The notes: generated by a model from the sequence alone, not told the origin. A DNA stretch of 64,000 nt from CAYJDP01 sp964371025 (GCA_964371025.1 CAYJKH010000003.1:1-64000); one strand, 5' to 3'. Counted from the stretch's first letter, positions 17,379-26,371 are shown. A program made the numbers and translations.

Positions 17379-18327
17379 CTTCTTTTACACTCCTTTCCAT
17401 ATGTGACAATTCCATCCAGTTCTCTGGGAATCCCATAACAACTAGAATTTCTTTAATCTTAATTGTATGTAAATTATAATCTAATCCTTGTATTACATGT
17501 TCTAACTCTAATGATAAATTTTTAAATTCTTCATATTGTAGCATATGTTTCATAATTATCAATAATGCAAATAAATCATCTTTCCCATTTACATATTCAT
17601 TATTTTCCTTATTGATATTTAGTAATGAATGGTATATTGTATCTGTTATTTCTTTTTGTGTTTTATTATTATACAAAATATCTTCATGGGCACATAAATT
17701 ACGATAGTTTGACAACAATTGTAAGAATGTAATCAGCTCTTCTGGTGTTATTCCATATATTTCTGCAATACTAACTTGATCTTCTTGTTTTAAGACATTA
17801 TATAATTCACTAACAATTCCAAAAGATAATACTTTAACTAAAATCCATAATGGAATATAACCATAATTATAACTATAATGCATAGTAGCACTATGCTGAT
17901 TTCCGTTAACTCTAATTTGTCTTTTCATCTTTTTAATTAAATCATTAACTTGTCTTTGTTTATAATTTTCTTGGGTGAAATTTTTAGATTTTAAGTAATC
18001 TTTTTCTTTATACCCATACTTTTTTGATAACTGATAAGATATTACTGATTTTATATTATTTTCAATTACTAATAAATACTTAAATAGTTTATTTCTAATT
18101 GATCTATCAAACAAAAATATACTATATAGTTCTTCAAAAGTAGCTCCTTTTTTATAAGTCTTTCCGCCATTACTTTCATCTAATAATAAATAACGGTATC
18201 CTGATAAAAAGAAGTAATTTTCTCTTAAAAGCGTTTTTTTAGCAAAATCAACATCTTCTACTATTAATCCTTTTGATTTAAGAATTTCAATTTGTTCAGT
18301 TAAATTTTTAAATTGTTTTTCTATCAT
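17359..18327 (-). CDS. Abi family (AbiD/AbiF-like, Abi_2) HEPN protein
   Basis: 322 residues. The N-terminal half (LKSKGLIVEDVDFAKKTLLRENYFFLSGYR) and the FLFDRSIRNKLF segment are characteristic of the Abi_2/AbiD-AbiF family of abortive infection proteins. The HEPN nuclease motif R-x4-H is present as Arg209-His214 in YRNLCAHED. Family members are thought to cleave RNA and stop phage growth. It sits between the type VII secretion locus and htrA, has its own extended -10 promoter and overlaps htrA. It has no mobile-element surroundings and its base composition is like its neighbours, so it may be long-resident. Function against phage is inferred from the family. Confidence 0.85.
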   Translation of the reverse strand: MIEKQFKNLTEQIEILKSKGLIVEDVDFAKKTLLRENYFFLSGYRYLLLDESNGGKTYKKGATFEELYSIFLFDRSIRNKLFKYLLVIENNIKSVISYQLSKKYGYKEKDYLKSKNFTQENYKQRQVNDLIKKMKRQIRVNGNQHSATMHYSYNYGYIPLWILVKVLSFGIVSELYNVLKQEDQVSIAEIYGITPEELITFLQLLSNYRNLCAHEDILYNNKTQKEITDTIYHSLLNINKENNEYVNGKDDLFALLIIMKHMLQYEEFKNLSLELEHVIQGLDYNLHTIKIKEILVVMGFPENWMELSHMERSVKEDEQTKH

Positions 18328-18343
18328 TTTCTCACCTTCTTGA

Positions 18344-18352
18344 ATTATACCA
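18344..18352 (-). promoter_or_regulatory. Extended -10 promoter of the Abi gene
   Basis: TGGTATAAT on the minus strand, 17 bases before the ATG. No clear -35 is seen. Confidence 0.5.
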
Positions 18353-18381
18353 TATAATTATGGGAAAATAGTGGTTTTTCC

Positions 18382-18416
18382 AACAAAAGTAAAATACCTT
18401 TTGATATTTTACTTTT
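18382..18416 (-). terminator. Terminator of the type VII secretion operon, overlapping the last stop codon
   Basis: Stem AAAGTAAAATA/TATTTTACTTT with an 8-nt loop. The TAA stop of the 69-codon gene (18409-18411) is in the first arm. Confidence 0.8.
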
Positions 18417-18618
18417 TTAAATCTTTAAGTGCATTATCTGCCGACTTATTTAAGTTAATTGATGTTTCTAAATACATTGAATATCCTTCAACTGTTGAAA
18501 TAAACTCTTCTAAAATTTCATTTTCATGAGATTTATTTATTTGTTTTACTATTATACTATTTTCTTTTAATATTTGTATAATTTGATTTACTTCTTCATA
18601 ACTAATATTTCCAATCAT
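18409..18618 (-). CDS. Small helical protein of the type VII secretion locus
   Basis: 69 residues, predicted mostly helical with two helices separated near residues 28-33. No Trp-x-Gly motif, signal peptide or TM helix. It overlaps the preceding 64-codon gene by four bases (ATGA), so the two are translationally coupled and the products may act together. I do not recognise a family. By position after yukD it could be a secreted partner or a chaperone of the EssC system. Confidence that it is a gene is good; the function is unknown. Confidence 0.6.
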   Translation of the reverse strand: MIGNISYEEVNQIIQILKENSIIVKQINKSHENEILEEFISTVEGYSMYLETSINLNKSADNALKDLKK

Positions 18619-18809
18619 TTACTAAGTTCCTCCACTTTATTACTAGAGGAATTTTTTAACATTGTTGCATACTCTACTAAATCTTTTTTATATTCTTCTA
18701 TTTTTTTTATGTAATTAATATTATTAGTATCAGGCCATTTTTCTTTCATTATGTTTAATGAATCATAAATTTTATTTAGTGCTAATACATATTGATTATA
18801 TTCATTCAT
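18615..18809 (-). CDS. Small helical hairpin protein, possible WXG-like partner
   Basis: 64 residues. Two predicted helices (about 2-23 and 30-53) are joined by a turn KEKWPDTNN with Trp25 at the end of helix 1. This is the geometry of WXG100 proteins, but the motif is W-P-D rather than W-x-G and the protein is about two thirds of the usual 100 residues. It follows yukD, with its AGGAGG site spanning the yukD stop codon, and overlaps the next gene by four bases. A substrate or partner of EssC is a reasonable inference, not proven. Confidence 0.6.
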   Translation of the reverse strand: MNEYNQYVLALNKIYDSLNIMKEKWPDTNNINYIKKIEEYKKDLVEYATMLKNSSSNKVEELSK

Positions 18810-18817
18810 ATTTCCTC

Positions 18818-19072
18818 CTATAATAAGATTATTCTAGTTCCATTTTGTAAATCTGTTTCTTTAACAGATTGATTTACGTTATAAATTTCTCCAGTTTCTT
18901 TATTGTAAAAATTACTATTTTCTTTTATAACGTAAATATTATCTGTTAGTTCTTTCAAAGCATTTTCTATTAATTGTTTTACAGTTCCTATTTTTTTATT
19001 AATTGGAATATATAAATCATATTTTTTTTCAATTAAAGGAATATACAATTCCACTAAAATTTTATTATTCAT
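18818..19072 (-). CDS. YukD/EsaB-like ubiquitin-fold protein of type VII secretion
   Basis: 84 residues. The pattern of hydrophobic beta strands, IGTVKQLIENALKEL helix and closing GTRIILL strand matches the YukD/EsaB ubiquitin-like family, cytosolic regulators or parts of Firmicutes type VII secretion systems. It directly follows essC (its AGGAG site includes the essC stop codon) and precedes two small helical genes. It has no C-terminal diglycine, as expected for YukD. Confidence 0.75.
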   Translation of the reverse strand: MNNKILVELYIPLIEKKYDLYIPINKKIGTVKQLIENALKELTDNIYVIKENSNFYNKETGEIYNVNQSVKETDLQNGTRIILL

Positions 19073-19080
19073 AATTACTC

Positions 19081-22000
19081 CTATTCTATTGATATAAACT
19101 TAACAACTATAGCTTTTCCTTTTTTTATTACGTATCCATATCTATTATCAAGTTCAGCTCTTAATTCACGATGACTATTTGTAACTCTTAGAACAAACTG
19201 ATCTGTTATACCATTTCCTACCCAAATCGCTTCTCCTATATCAAAACCAGTTTTAAACCATGGGTTATAAGCATATATTTTAATATTATCAACATTATCT
19301 ACTATAACTAATTTATTTTTAATATTTTCATCTACTGCTGATAAAGCTTTTTCTAAAATAACTTTTTCATTAGGTGTTATTTTTGATAATAAAGAGTTAA
19401 GTCCTACTAGAATAAATATTTCATCTTTATTAGAGACTCTTAGTTTATCAATAATACTTATAAAATTAGTTGATGTATATGAAATATTTGGATTACTATT
19501 AGTATTTGTTAATAAGCTTTGTGAATCTATTACAGAAACTTTTTTATTATTAGAGATTAACACTTTAATTAAACTATCAATTAAATTTGTCGTTTCTGTT
19601 ATATCACTACTAGTAATAATATTATTCTTTTGACTAGTGAAGTCTACTGTTGCAATTCCTAAACTTTCTTTTTCAATACCAACTGGAATAGTTTTCATAT
19701 TATTCATTTTACTCTCAACATATTCATAACTAACAACTTCTGGCAAAATCGGTATTTTTATAGCCACATTTTTAGTAAGTGTTTTAAACTTTGATGCTAT
19801 AACTTTTAAGTACTCTGAAATATGTTCTTCTTTATATAAATACGCTGTTTGGAATTCATATATATCCTCTCCTGTTACTAAACCACGTCCTATATTTGAC
19901 GATGGGATTTTTTTTCTAACATTCGGAATAACTGATGAATAATCACTTGCATCATTTAATTGAAGAGCTATATTTTGTTTAAAGTTTTGTTTAATTCTAT
20001 ATCTTACTGTATTTGGAGCAGATGTTGTTAAAATAAAGACAATTCCATATTTTAAACAATCTCTAGTCATTTGTTCTAGTATTTCTGAATATTCAGAATA
20101 GGCATCACTCATAGCTTCTATGTTATTTATAACAACTACAATAAGAGGTAGTTCTTTTCCACTATGATTTATATAGAAGTTATAGGAACCATTATATTCA
20201 ACAAATAATTTTTTTCTATCTTCAATTGTTTGTGATAGCATTTTAAATAAATTTTTAATTTTTTCATCATCAATACTTAGTAGTACATCTCCTACATGTG
20301 GAATATCCCTAAACATAGTTAATGTTTCGGCTCCAAAATCTACTAAATAAAAATTCACTTCTTCTGGCATATGATTTGTTATAGTTGAATAGATTAAACT
20401 AGATATCATTAATTCTTTTCCACTACCAGCTGATCCAAAAATTATAGTATTTCCTTCAAGTGATAAAGGTAACGTTAATAATCCTTGTTTTTGGTTATTT
20501 GGATCATCATATTCACCGATTATTGGGTTAATAACATTTTTTTCTGCTATATAATTATATTTATTTTTAAGATCATCGATGTATATTACTTCTGGTATTC
20601 GATCAAGCCATAACTGCTCCACGTTGATTTTTTCTTCATTAGAAATATTTACAATATATTTAACTATGTTCGTTACTTCTTCTCCTTGTGATTCAAGAAT
20701 TTGATCATTCTTTTTATTTTCCAAAGATTTAACTGTATTACCAACATTATCAATAATATTAACTGATGTATCAACTTTTTTCTTACGTTTTTCTGTAGGA
20801 TAGTATTGTGCTCCTGCCCAAGATGATTGTCCCATAGCAAATAGTTCATTATATCCCACTTGCAAATAGAATCTTCCTGGATTTTTTAAAGTAGCAGCAT
20901 CTGGAACTTTAATCATATCCATACTATCACTTCGATCTTGTACTTTTAAACATACTCTAAACTTTGAATTAGACCATATTTGATCATTAACAACTCCACT
21001 TGGTTTTTGAGTTGCAAGAATTAAATGAACTCCTAAACTACGTCCAATTCGAGCAATAGAAATTAATTGTTCCATAAATTCTGGCTGTTGTGTTTTTAAT
21101 TCGGCAAACTCATCACTTATTATAAATAAATGTGATATTGGTTCTTTTACTAACCCTTTACGATATAGTGATTGATATTTATAAATATCAATTGTACTTT
21201 CATCTAGAGTATCTCTTGCTTTATTAAACATTTTTTGACGACGTCTTAACTCACTTTGAATTGATGATAACGATCTATTCATTTCAATAATATCTAAGTT
21301 TGTTATTGTTCCTGCTAAATGAGGAAGTTTAAAACCAGTCTCTTTATTTTCAAAAATCCCTGCTAATCCTCCTCCTTTATAATCAATGATTACAAAAGAC
21401 ACTTCATATGGATGATAATTTAGAGCCATTGATAAAATATAAGTAATTAAAAACTCAGACTTACCACTACCAGTCATTCCTGCTACTAAACCATGAGGAC
21501 CATAAAATTTTTCATGTAAATCAAGTTTAAATAATTCTTGGGATTGATCTACTCCTACTGGTGCAGCTAGGGAATTAATCGGATCGTTATTCTTCCATCT
21601 ATTTAAAATATTTAATTGTTCTATCATTCCAACATTATACATTTCTAAGAAACTTACACTATTAGGAAGTTTTCTATTTTCTTTTACCATATCTATTGGA
21701 ATATTAGCTAATCTTTTACACGAATTATAAATATCAATATTTTCTAAATAATCTGCTGTAAATTCTTTTTGCTTATTAGATACTAGCTCATTTTCAAAAA
21801 TTCCTGATTTTTTATCTCCAATGCTTATAAATGTTTTTGTTTCATTTGGTAGATTTATTAATCTTGGACTAATTACTATTAAGCTAAATCCTAAATTTAT
21901 TTTTGATGATGCTATGTCTTTTATTATTTCCACATCTCTTAAATTCTTATAATTATCAGTAACCACTATATAATATGGTTTATGACTTCTATAATCTTTG

Positions 22001-23628
22001 GTAATTACATCTTTACCTTCTTCTTTACCTGCTGTTTTTCGGTGTTGAAACTCTTTTTCAATAGACAATGACAATTCTTTAACTTCATCTAATGTAGTTG
22101 CAAAATATCTTATTGTTTTGTCATCACTCCAACAATGAGGTAGTACTTTTAAAAATTCCCAATTTGATTTGTTTTTTTCATTAGTTAAAAATACTATTTT
22201 TAAGTCCTCATAACTGTGATATGTCATCATCTGCAATAACAAACCTTTTATAAAATCTATTTTTTTATCTCCATTTCCAATAATAGCAGAAACATTATTT
22301 TTAATAAAAGACGTTGATATTGGAACATTTTCTAAAATTCTAGATTCTGCTCCTAGTTTATACACTTCTTCTAAAAGGTTATCTTCTTCAATACTAAAAT
22401 GTTTTTCTGGGAATTTGATATTTCCACTTAATAGAGTTGATCCTATTCCAATTCTTAAATCTAAAAAATCATCTTGAGCTATTTCACGTTCCCATAAATT
22501 TCTTTTTTTATTAACTATAATATTATTAGTTTCCTCTAATGGTAAATAATTATCTATTAATATTTGACGTTGTTTTTCCATTTCATTCTTTATTTCTTGT
22601 CGTTTAACTTCGATATATTCACTATATTTCTTTTGTCTTTCTTTTTCTCTTTTAACTTGCTGTCTTTTTTGGAATGTCTTGGATAATAAGGGCCATAATA
22701 ACATAGTAGATAGCATTGCAAAGGTTATGATTAAAGTTGGGATAGCATCAGATATATCTTTTGTTCCATCTATTACTCCAGATAAAGATGTATATCCCAT
22801 TGATACTGACATCATGGACATTGTTAACATTGGACCAATAGTATATATAGCAGGCATTTTTTCTTTGTTTTCTTTCGCAGGAGGTGAATCAATTATAATA
22901 TTTACGTCCTCTATTTTTGTTTTAAATCTTGGAGATCTATAAAAATAGTCTTGTTCGTTAAAAAACTCCACTACTTCTTCTTCTGAATTATCAAATTCTA
23001 TTTGTTTTTGAACTACTTCTTCTTTAATATGAAAATTAGACATATTAATTTTTATTAAATTCCCTATTTCATTAACTACTAAATAATCTTTCAAGACAAT
23101 AATTTTAAGACCCATAATAAAAATTATATCCCCATATTTTAAGTTTTTTGATACGACAACCTCATTATTTACATATGTTCCATATTTACTATTTAGATCT
23201 TGAATTACCCATGTATTATTTTTATAAAATAATCTTGCGTGTTTATTAGATATAACTGGATAATTATAACTTATATGTGAATCAGCACTATTACCAATAA
23301 TAATTTCCATTTCCTTTGATACTTGTAATTTTTTTATATTGTTTTCATATGAAGGAGAACAATATAGAATAACATATTCATTATCATTAATTTTCAAGAA
23401 AAACAAAGCATAATCGCTTAAAATAGCAGATGATACTTCTTTATTTCCACTCATTATCTTTGTTTCAAAGTCACTTTTGATTTTCCATTGTCCATTATAT
23501 TCTTCTACGTTTATAAGATTTCTATTATTTCCAAGCTCATCTTCATCACTTATCCAATAGTTTCCATTAATAATAGTAGGCAAAGTAAAATTATATATAC
23601 GCGATTTCTTAATTAATCTAACTATCAC
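19081..23628 (-). CDS. essC: EssC-type FtsK/SpoIIIE ATPase of a type VII secretion system
   Basis: 1515 residues, the size of EssC/YukBA. The N-terminal region holds FHA folds (a clear one at about 108-175, with GNSADSHIS and SNKHARL). Two TM helices follow (about 259-283 and 294-315) and then three ATPase modules. Module 1 has an intact Walker A GMTGSGKS (717-724) and Walker B LFIISDE (Asp839, Glu840). Module 2 has GSAGSGKE (1065-1072), where the last Ser/Thr is Glu, and VVVINN in place of the Walker B acids. Module 3 shows no clear P-loop. It drives export of WXG100-type substrates across the membrane. Start is GTG after GAGGTGG. It is the first gene of a four-gene operon; no EsaA, EssA or EssB gene adjoins it. 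Confidence 0.92.
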   Translation of the reverse strand: MIVRLIKKSRIYNFTLPTIINGNYWISDEDELGNNRNLINVEEYNGQWKIKSDFETKIMSGNKEVSSAILSDYALFFLKINDNEYVILYCSPSYENNIKKLQVSKEMEIIIGNSADSHISYNYPVISNKHARLFYKNNTWVIQDLNSKYGTYVNNEVVVSKNLKYGDIIFIMGLKIIVLKDYLVVNEIGNLIKINMSNFHIKEEVVQKQIEFDNSEEEVVEFFNEQDYFYRSPRFKTKIEDVNIIIDSPPAKENKEKMPAIYTIGPMLTMSMMSVSMGYTSLSGVIDGTKDISDAIPTLIITFAMLSTMLLWPLLSKTFQKRQQVKREKERQKKYSEYIEVKRQEIKNEMEKQRQILIDNYLPLEETNNIIVNKKRNLWEREIAQDDFLDLRIGIGSTLLSGNIKFPEKHFSIEEDNLLEEVYKLGAESRILENVPISTSFIKNNVSAIIGNGDKKIDFIKGLLLQMMTYHSYEDLKIVFLTNEKNKSNWEFLKVLPHCWSDDKTIRYFATTLDEVKELSLSIEKEFQHRKTAGKEEGKDVITKDYRSHKPYYIVVTDNYKNLRDVEIIKDIASSKINLGFSLIVISPRLINLPNETKTFISIGDKKSGIFENELVSNKQKEFTADYLENIDIYNSCKRLANIPIDMVKENRKLPNSVSFLEMYNVGMIEQLNILNRWKNNDPINSLAAPVGVDQSQELFKLDLHEKFYGPHGLVAGMTGSGKSEFLITYILSMALNYHPYEVSFVIIDYKGGGLAGIFENKETGFKLPHLAGTITNLDIIEMNRSLSSIQSELRRRQKMFNKARDTLDESTIDIYKYQSLYRKGLVKEPISHLFIISDEFAELKTQQPEFMEQLISIARIGRSLGVHLILATQKPSGVVNDQIWSNSKFRVCLKVQDRSDSMDMIKVPDAATLKNPGRFYLQVGYNELFAMGQSSWAGAQYYPTEKRKKKVDTSVNIIDNVGNTVKSLENKKNDQILESQGEEVTNIVKYIVNISNEEKINVEQLWLDRIPEVIYIDDLKNKYNYIAEKNVINPIIGEYDDPNNQKQGLLTLPLSLEGNTIIFGSAGSGKELMISSLIYSTITNHMPEEVNFYLVDFGAETLTMFRDIPHVGDVLLSIDDEKIKNLFKMLSQTIEDRKKLFVEYNGSYNFYINHSGKELPLIVVVINNIEAMSDAYSEYSEILEQMTRDCLKYGIVFILTTSAPNTVRYRIKQNFKQNIALQLNDASDYSSVIPNVRKKIPSSNIGRGLVTGEDIYEFQTAYLYKEEHISEYLKVIASKFKTLTKNVAIKIPILPEVVSYEYVESKMNNMKTIPVGIEKESLGIATVDFTSQKNNIITSSDITETTNLIDSLIKVLISNNKKVSVIDSQSLLTNTNSNPNISYTSTNFISIIDKLRVSNKDEIFILVGLNSLLSKITPNEKVILEKALSAVDENIKNKLVIVDNVDNIKIYAYNPWFKTGFDIGEAIWVGNGITDQFVLRVTNSHRELRAELDNRYGYVIKKGKAIVVKFISIE

Positions 23629-23663
23629 TTTACCACCTCAACCTATTATTCTATTCTTATATC

Positions 23664-23692
23664 ATTATAACTTTTTTTTCTATTTATTACAA
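23664..23692 (-). promoter_or_regulatory. Promoter of the type VII secretion operon
   Basis: -35 TTGTAA (23687-23692), a 17-nt spacer and -10 TATAAT (23664-23669), immediately after the rpsI terminator. Confidence 0.65.
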
Positions 23693-23726
23693 TAAAAAAA
23701 TTCGTAAACATAAGTTTGCGAACTTT
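23693..23726 (-). terminator. Terminator of rplM-rpsI
   Basis: Stem AGTTCGCAAAC with GTTTACGAATT (includes G-U pairs) and a TTAT loop, followed by a T tract on the minus strand. Confidence 0.8.
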
Positions 23727-23741
23727 TTATACAGTTTATAA

Positions 23742-24167
23742 TTATCTTTTTGAGAACTGTGGTGCACGACGTGCTTTTTTAAGACCTGGTTTTTTACGTT
23801 CTTTTTTACGAGAATCTCTTGTAACAAATCCTGCTACTTTTAATGTTTTTCTATAACTATTTTCTGAAGTTGCTGGAGTATTAATATCATATTGTAATAA
23901 TGCTCTAGTAATTCCTAAACGAATTGCTCCAGTTTGTCCTGAAAAACCTCCACCACTAACTTTACAATCAACATCAAAAATTTCTGTTGTGTTAGTAATA
24001 TCTAATGGTTGTGATAAATCTTTCACTAATACATCGTATGGTAAATATTCTTTAACATCTTGCCCATTAACAGTTATTTTTCCAGTACCAGGTGTTAAAG
24101 TAACTTTTGCAATACTTGTTTTTCTACGTCCTGTTCCGTAATAAGTTTTCTTATCTGTTTTTGCCAT
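23742..24167 (-). CDS. rpsI: 30S ribosomal protein S9
   Basis: 141 residues, slightly longer than the usual 130 because of a short N-terminal extension before YYGTGRRKTSIAKV. The conserved GGGFSGQ and the basic tail KKARRAPQFSKR, which reaches into the ribosomal P site, are present. It follows rplM by 13 bases in the standard L13-S9 operon and has GGAGG before its ATG. Confidence 0.97.
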   Translation of the reverse strand: MAKTDKKTYYGTGRRKTSIAKVTLTPGTGKITVNGQDVKEYLPYDVLVKDLSQPLDITNTTEIFDVDCKVSGGGFSGQTGAIRLGITRALLQYDINTPATSENSYRKTLKVAGFVTRDSRKKERKKPGLKKARRAPQFSKR

Positions 24168-24180
24168 AACTTAAACCCTC

Positions 24181-24612
24181 CTACTTAACTTCTAGCACAC
24201 TTGGTTTTTGTGCTTCGTGTTTATGATTTGCATCTGCATAAACAAATAATTTTTTATACATTTGTCTTCCTAGTCTATTATGAGGTAACATACCTTTAAC
24301 AGCTTTTTCCATCATTTCAACTGGATATTTTTCAATCATAACTTTTAATTTTCTTTCTCTTAATCCACCTGGATATTGAGAATGAGAATAATAAACCTTA
24401 TTTTCTAATTTGTTTCCTGTAACTTTAATTTTATCACAGTTAATAATTATTACATTATCACCACAATCAATATGAGGTGTATAAGTAGGTTTATTTTTAC
24501 CACGTAAGTAAGTAGCTGCTAAAGTTGCCACTCTACCCATTGATATTCCTTCTGCATCAATAACATACCAGTTACGTTCTACAGTTTCCTTTTTTTGCAT
24601 AAAACTTTTCAT
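24181..24612 (-). CDS. rplM: 50S ribosomal protein L13
   Basis: 143 residues, normal length. The conserved W-YVIDAEG, GRVAT, LRGKNKPTYTPH and GMLPHNRLG segments identify L13. First gene of the L13-S9 operon, with a structured leader (24628-24677) and a strong promoter upstream. GGAG precedes the ATG. Confidence 0.97.
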   Translation of the reverse strand: MKSFMQKKETVERNWYVIDAEGISMGRVATLAATYLRGKNKPTYTPHIDCGDNVIIINCDKIKVTGNKLENKVYYSHSQYPGGLRERKLKVMIEKYPVEMMEKAVKGMLPHNRLGRQMYKKLFVYADANHKHEAQKPSVLEVK

Positions 24613-24627
24613 TTCTTTTCTCCTTAT

Positions 24628-24677
24628 ATGTAAACTTGACTTCCCACGGTCTAGTTCACCGGGATTTCATGTACCGA
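24628..24677 (-). promoter_or_regulatory. L13-type ribosomal protein leader
   Basis: On the minus strand the leader forms TCCCGGT-loop-ACCG-TGGGA, directly between the rplM promoter and binding site. This matches the position and general form of the L13 leader of low-GC Gram-positives, where L13 is thought to repress its own operon. The assignment rests on recall, not a covariance search. Confidence 0.65.
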
Positions 24678-24682
24678 TTTAA

Positions 24683-24711
24683 ATTATACTAAAATATGTA
24701 TAAATAGTCAA
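24683..24711 (-). promoter_or_regulatory. rplM-rpsI promoter
   Basis: -35 TTGACT (24706-24711), a 17-nt spacer and -10 TATAAT (24683-24688). Confidence 0.8.
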
Positions 24712-24779
24712 TTCTTTTTTTTATATCTTATCTTTTTAAGTTAATTATATGTTATAATTGTCATAGCGAGGTGATTAAT

Positions 24780-25181
24780 TTGAAAAAAATACTTACTTAC
24801 GGGACTTTTGATTTATTTCATCAAGGCCATGTCAGACTATTAAAAAGAGCTAAATCTTTAGGAGATCATTTAACTGTTTGCTTATCTACAGATGAATTTA
24901 ATTTGCTTAAAGGGAAAACTTCATACCATAATTATGAAATTAGAAAAGAAATTTTAGAGGCTATTAAATATGTAGATTTAGTTATACCAGAAAAAAACTG
25001 GGAACAGAAAAAACACGATATAATTTCAAATAATATTGACGTTGTTGTTATGGGAAGTGATTGGAAAGATAGTGATAAGTTTAATTATTTAAAAGAATAC
25101 TGTGAAGTAATCTTTTTAGATAGAACAGAGGGGATTTCAACATCTGATATAAAGAGTGATTTAAAAAAAATAAATACTTAG
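24780..25181 (+). CDS. TagD-like cytidylyltransferase (glycerol-3-phosphate cytidylyltransferase family)
   Basis: 133 residues. The nucleotidyltransferase motifs are clear: YGTFDLFHQGHVRLL with the HxGH signature and RTEGISTSDI at the end. TagD activates glycerol 3-phosphate as CDP-glycerol for wall teichoic acid; close relatives use other alcohol phosphates, so the substrate is not certain. The start is TTG 24780, giving the family N-terminus MKKILTYGTFD, with GAGGTGA just before it; an upstream GTG lies within that site. It stands alone on the plus strand with an extended -10 (TGTTATAAT, 24750-24758). TagO at 34208 may act in the same pathway. Confidence 0.85.
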   Translation: MKKILTYGTFDLFHQGHVRLLKRAKSLGDHLTVCLSTDEFNLLKGKTSYHNYEIRKEILEAIKYVDLVIPEKNWEQKKHDIISNNIDVVVMGSDWKDSDKFNYLKEYCEVIFLDRTEGISTSDIKSDLKKINT

Positions 25182-25204
25182 TGATTACACTAAGTATTTT
25201 TTTA
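25172..25204. terminator. Bidirectional terminator between the tagD-like gene and the PcsB-like gene
   Basis: Twelve-pair stem AAATACTTAGTG/CACTAAGTATTT with an ATTA loop and T tracts on both sides. The tagD-like stop TAG (25179-25181) is in the stem, and the TAA of the opposite gene (25202-25204) abuts it. Confidence 0.9.
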
Positions 25205-26371
25205 TCTATTATTAAATGAAGATGGAATATTTATATAATTTACGGGATTAAATGTACTACTTTGATATTGCCCCCAAGTACATCCACCTCCAGTATTCCA
25301 ATCACATGATGTTATTTCTAAATGTAAATGTGCTCCAAAAGAATATCCAGTATTTCCCATATCCCCAATAGTAGTCATATGAGTTACATATTGTCCTTCT
25401 TTTATATTGGCAAATTTAGATAAATGAGCATACGTTGAATATAAGTATCTACCATTATAGTTATGTCTAATCTTAACTACTAATGCTCCGTACATGTCAT
25501 AATATATTTTAAATATTTGTCCATTCGCAATTGGATATAACGCAATAGTTTTATCACTAGAACCTAAATCAATTCCCATATGAGCTAATCCTTTATATGG
25601 TTGTGTAACATAACCATGTTCCATAGGTCTATAGAAACCATTAGTTGACGGAATAGATGCTGAACTTCCTGAGTTTTGACTTATACGATATTGACAAGCT
25701 TGAATATCTTCATTAGCTCCACAGCCTAGGCTTTTATAATATTTAACGTTAGCTTCCGCTGATTTAATTTGTTGTTCTAGTGCTGGAATACCTTCTTTTA
25801 ATGATGCAGTATCTTCTCCAATTCTTTCTTTTTCACTTTCAAGATTTTCCTCTAGCTCGATAAGTTCATTTTTACTTGCAGCTAGAGTTTCTTGTTTTTT
25901 GTTATTACTTTCAATTAAATCACGTAATTCTTTCATTATTTTTTCATTATACGCTGTTAATTGTTCTACAATTGACATTCTATAAACCATGTCTGTAATA
26001 CTACTAGAATCAAATACATATTCCATATATATATTTGTTCCTTCTGATATTTGACGATATCTAACAATTTCTTCACTTTCTTTAGTTTTTCTTTCAATTT
26101 CTAAATTACTTTCATTAATTTCTATTTGTAATGTTTCTATTTCATTTTCAGTATCAATTATTTCTTGTTCTATTACTGCTATTTCTGCTTTTATTTGTGC
26201 TACTTCAGCATCATTTTTAGCAATTCTGCTTAATTTATATTCTAAGTCTGCTGTAAATTCATCTACTTCTTTTTCAAACTCAGAAATGGTCTTTGCTTTA
26301 ACATTCATTGGTAATACTGCAAATAGAGAAACAAATAGTGTAATTACTAAGGTTATTTTTACTTTTTTCAT
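25202..26371 (-). CDS. Secreted coiled-coil M23 peptidoglycan hydrolase (PcsB/CwlO/EnvC-like)
   Basis: 389 residues. Signal peptide 1-26 (cut near VKAKT), a long coiled coil (about 30-210), and a C-terminal M23 peptidase (about 245-380) with zinc ligands His264 and Asp268 in HMGID and His348-x-His350 in HLHLE. Coiled-coil hydrolases of this type are activated through FtsEX and split septal or side-wall peptidoglycan. The gene follows ftsE and ftsX by one base, which supports that role. In streptococci the partner is PcsB with a CHAP domain; here an M23 domain is used, as in EnvC. A Gly/Ser linker precedes the catalytic domain. Confidence 0.92.
   Translation of the reverse strand: MKKVKITLVITLFVSLFAVLPMNVKAKTISEFEKEVDEFTADLEYKLSRIAKNDAEVAQIKAEIAVIEQEIIDTENEIETLQIEINESNLEIERKTKESEEIVRYRQISEGTNIYMEYVFDSSSITDMVYRMSIVEQLTAYNEKIMKELRDLIESNNKKQETLAASKNELIELEENLESEKERIGEDTASLKEGIPALEQQIKSAEANVKYYKSLGCGANEDIQACQYRISQNSGSSASIPSTNGFYRPMEHGYVTQPYKGLAHMGIDLGSSDKTIALYPIANGQIFKIYYDMYGALVVKIRHNYNGRYLYSTYAHLSKFANIKEGQYVTHMTTIGDMGNTGYSFGAHLHLEITSCDWNTGGGCTWGQYQSSTFNPVNYINIPSSFNNR

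Noticed and set aside
17359..23628. Prophage or insertion sequence carrying the Abi gene and type VII locus
   Set aside because: No integrase, transposase, terminal repeats or change of base composition was recognised, and flanking genes are housekeeping.
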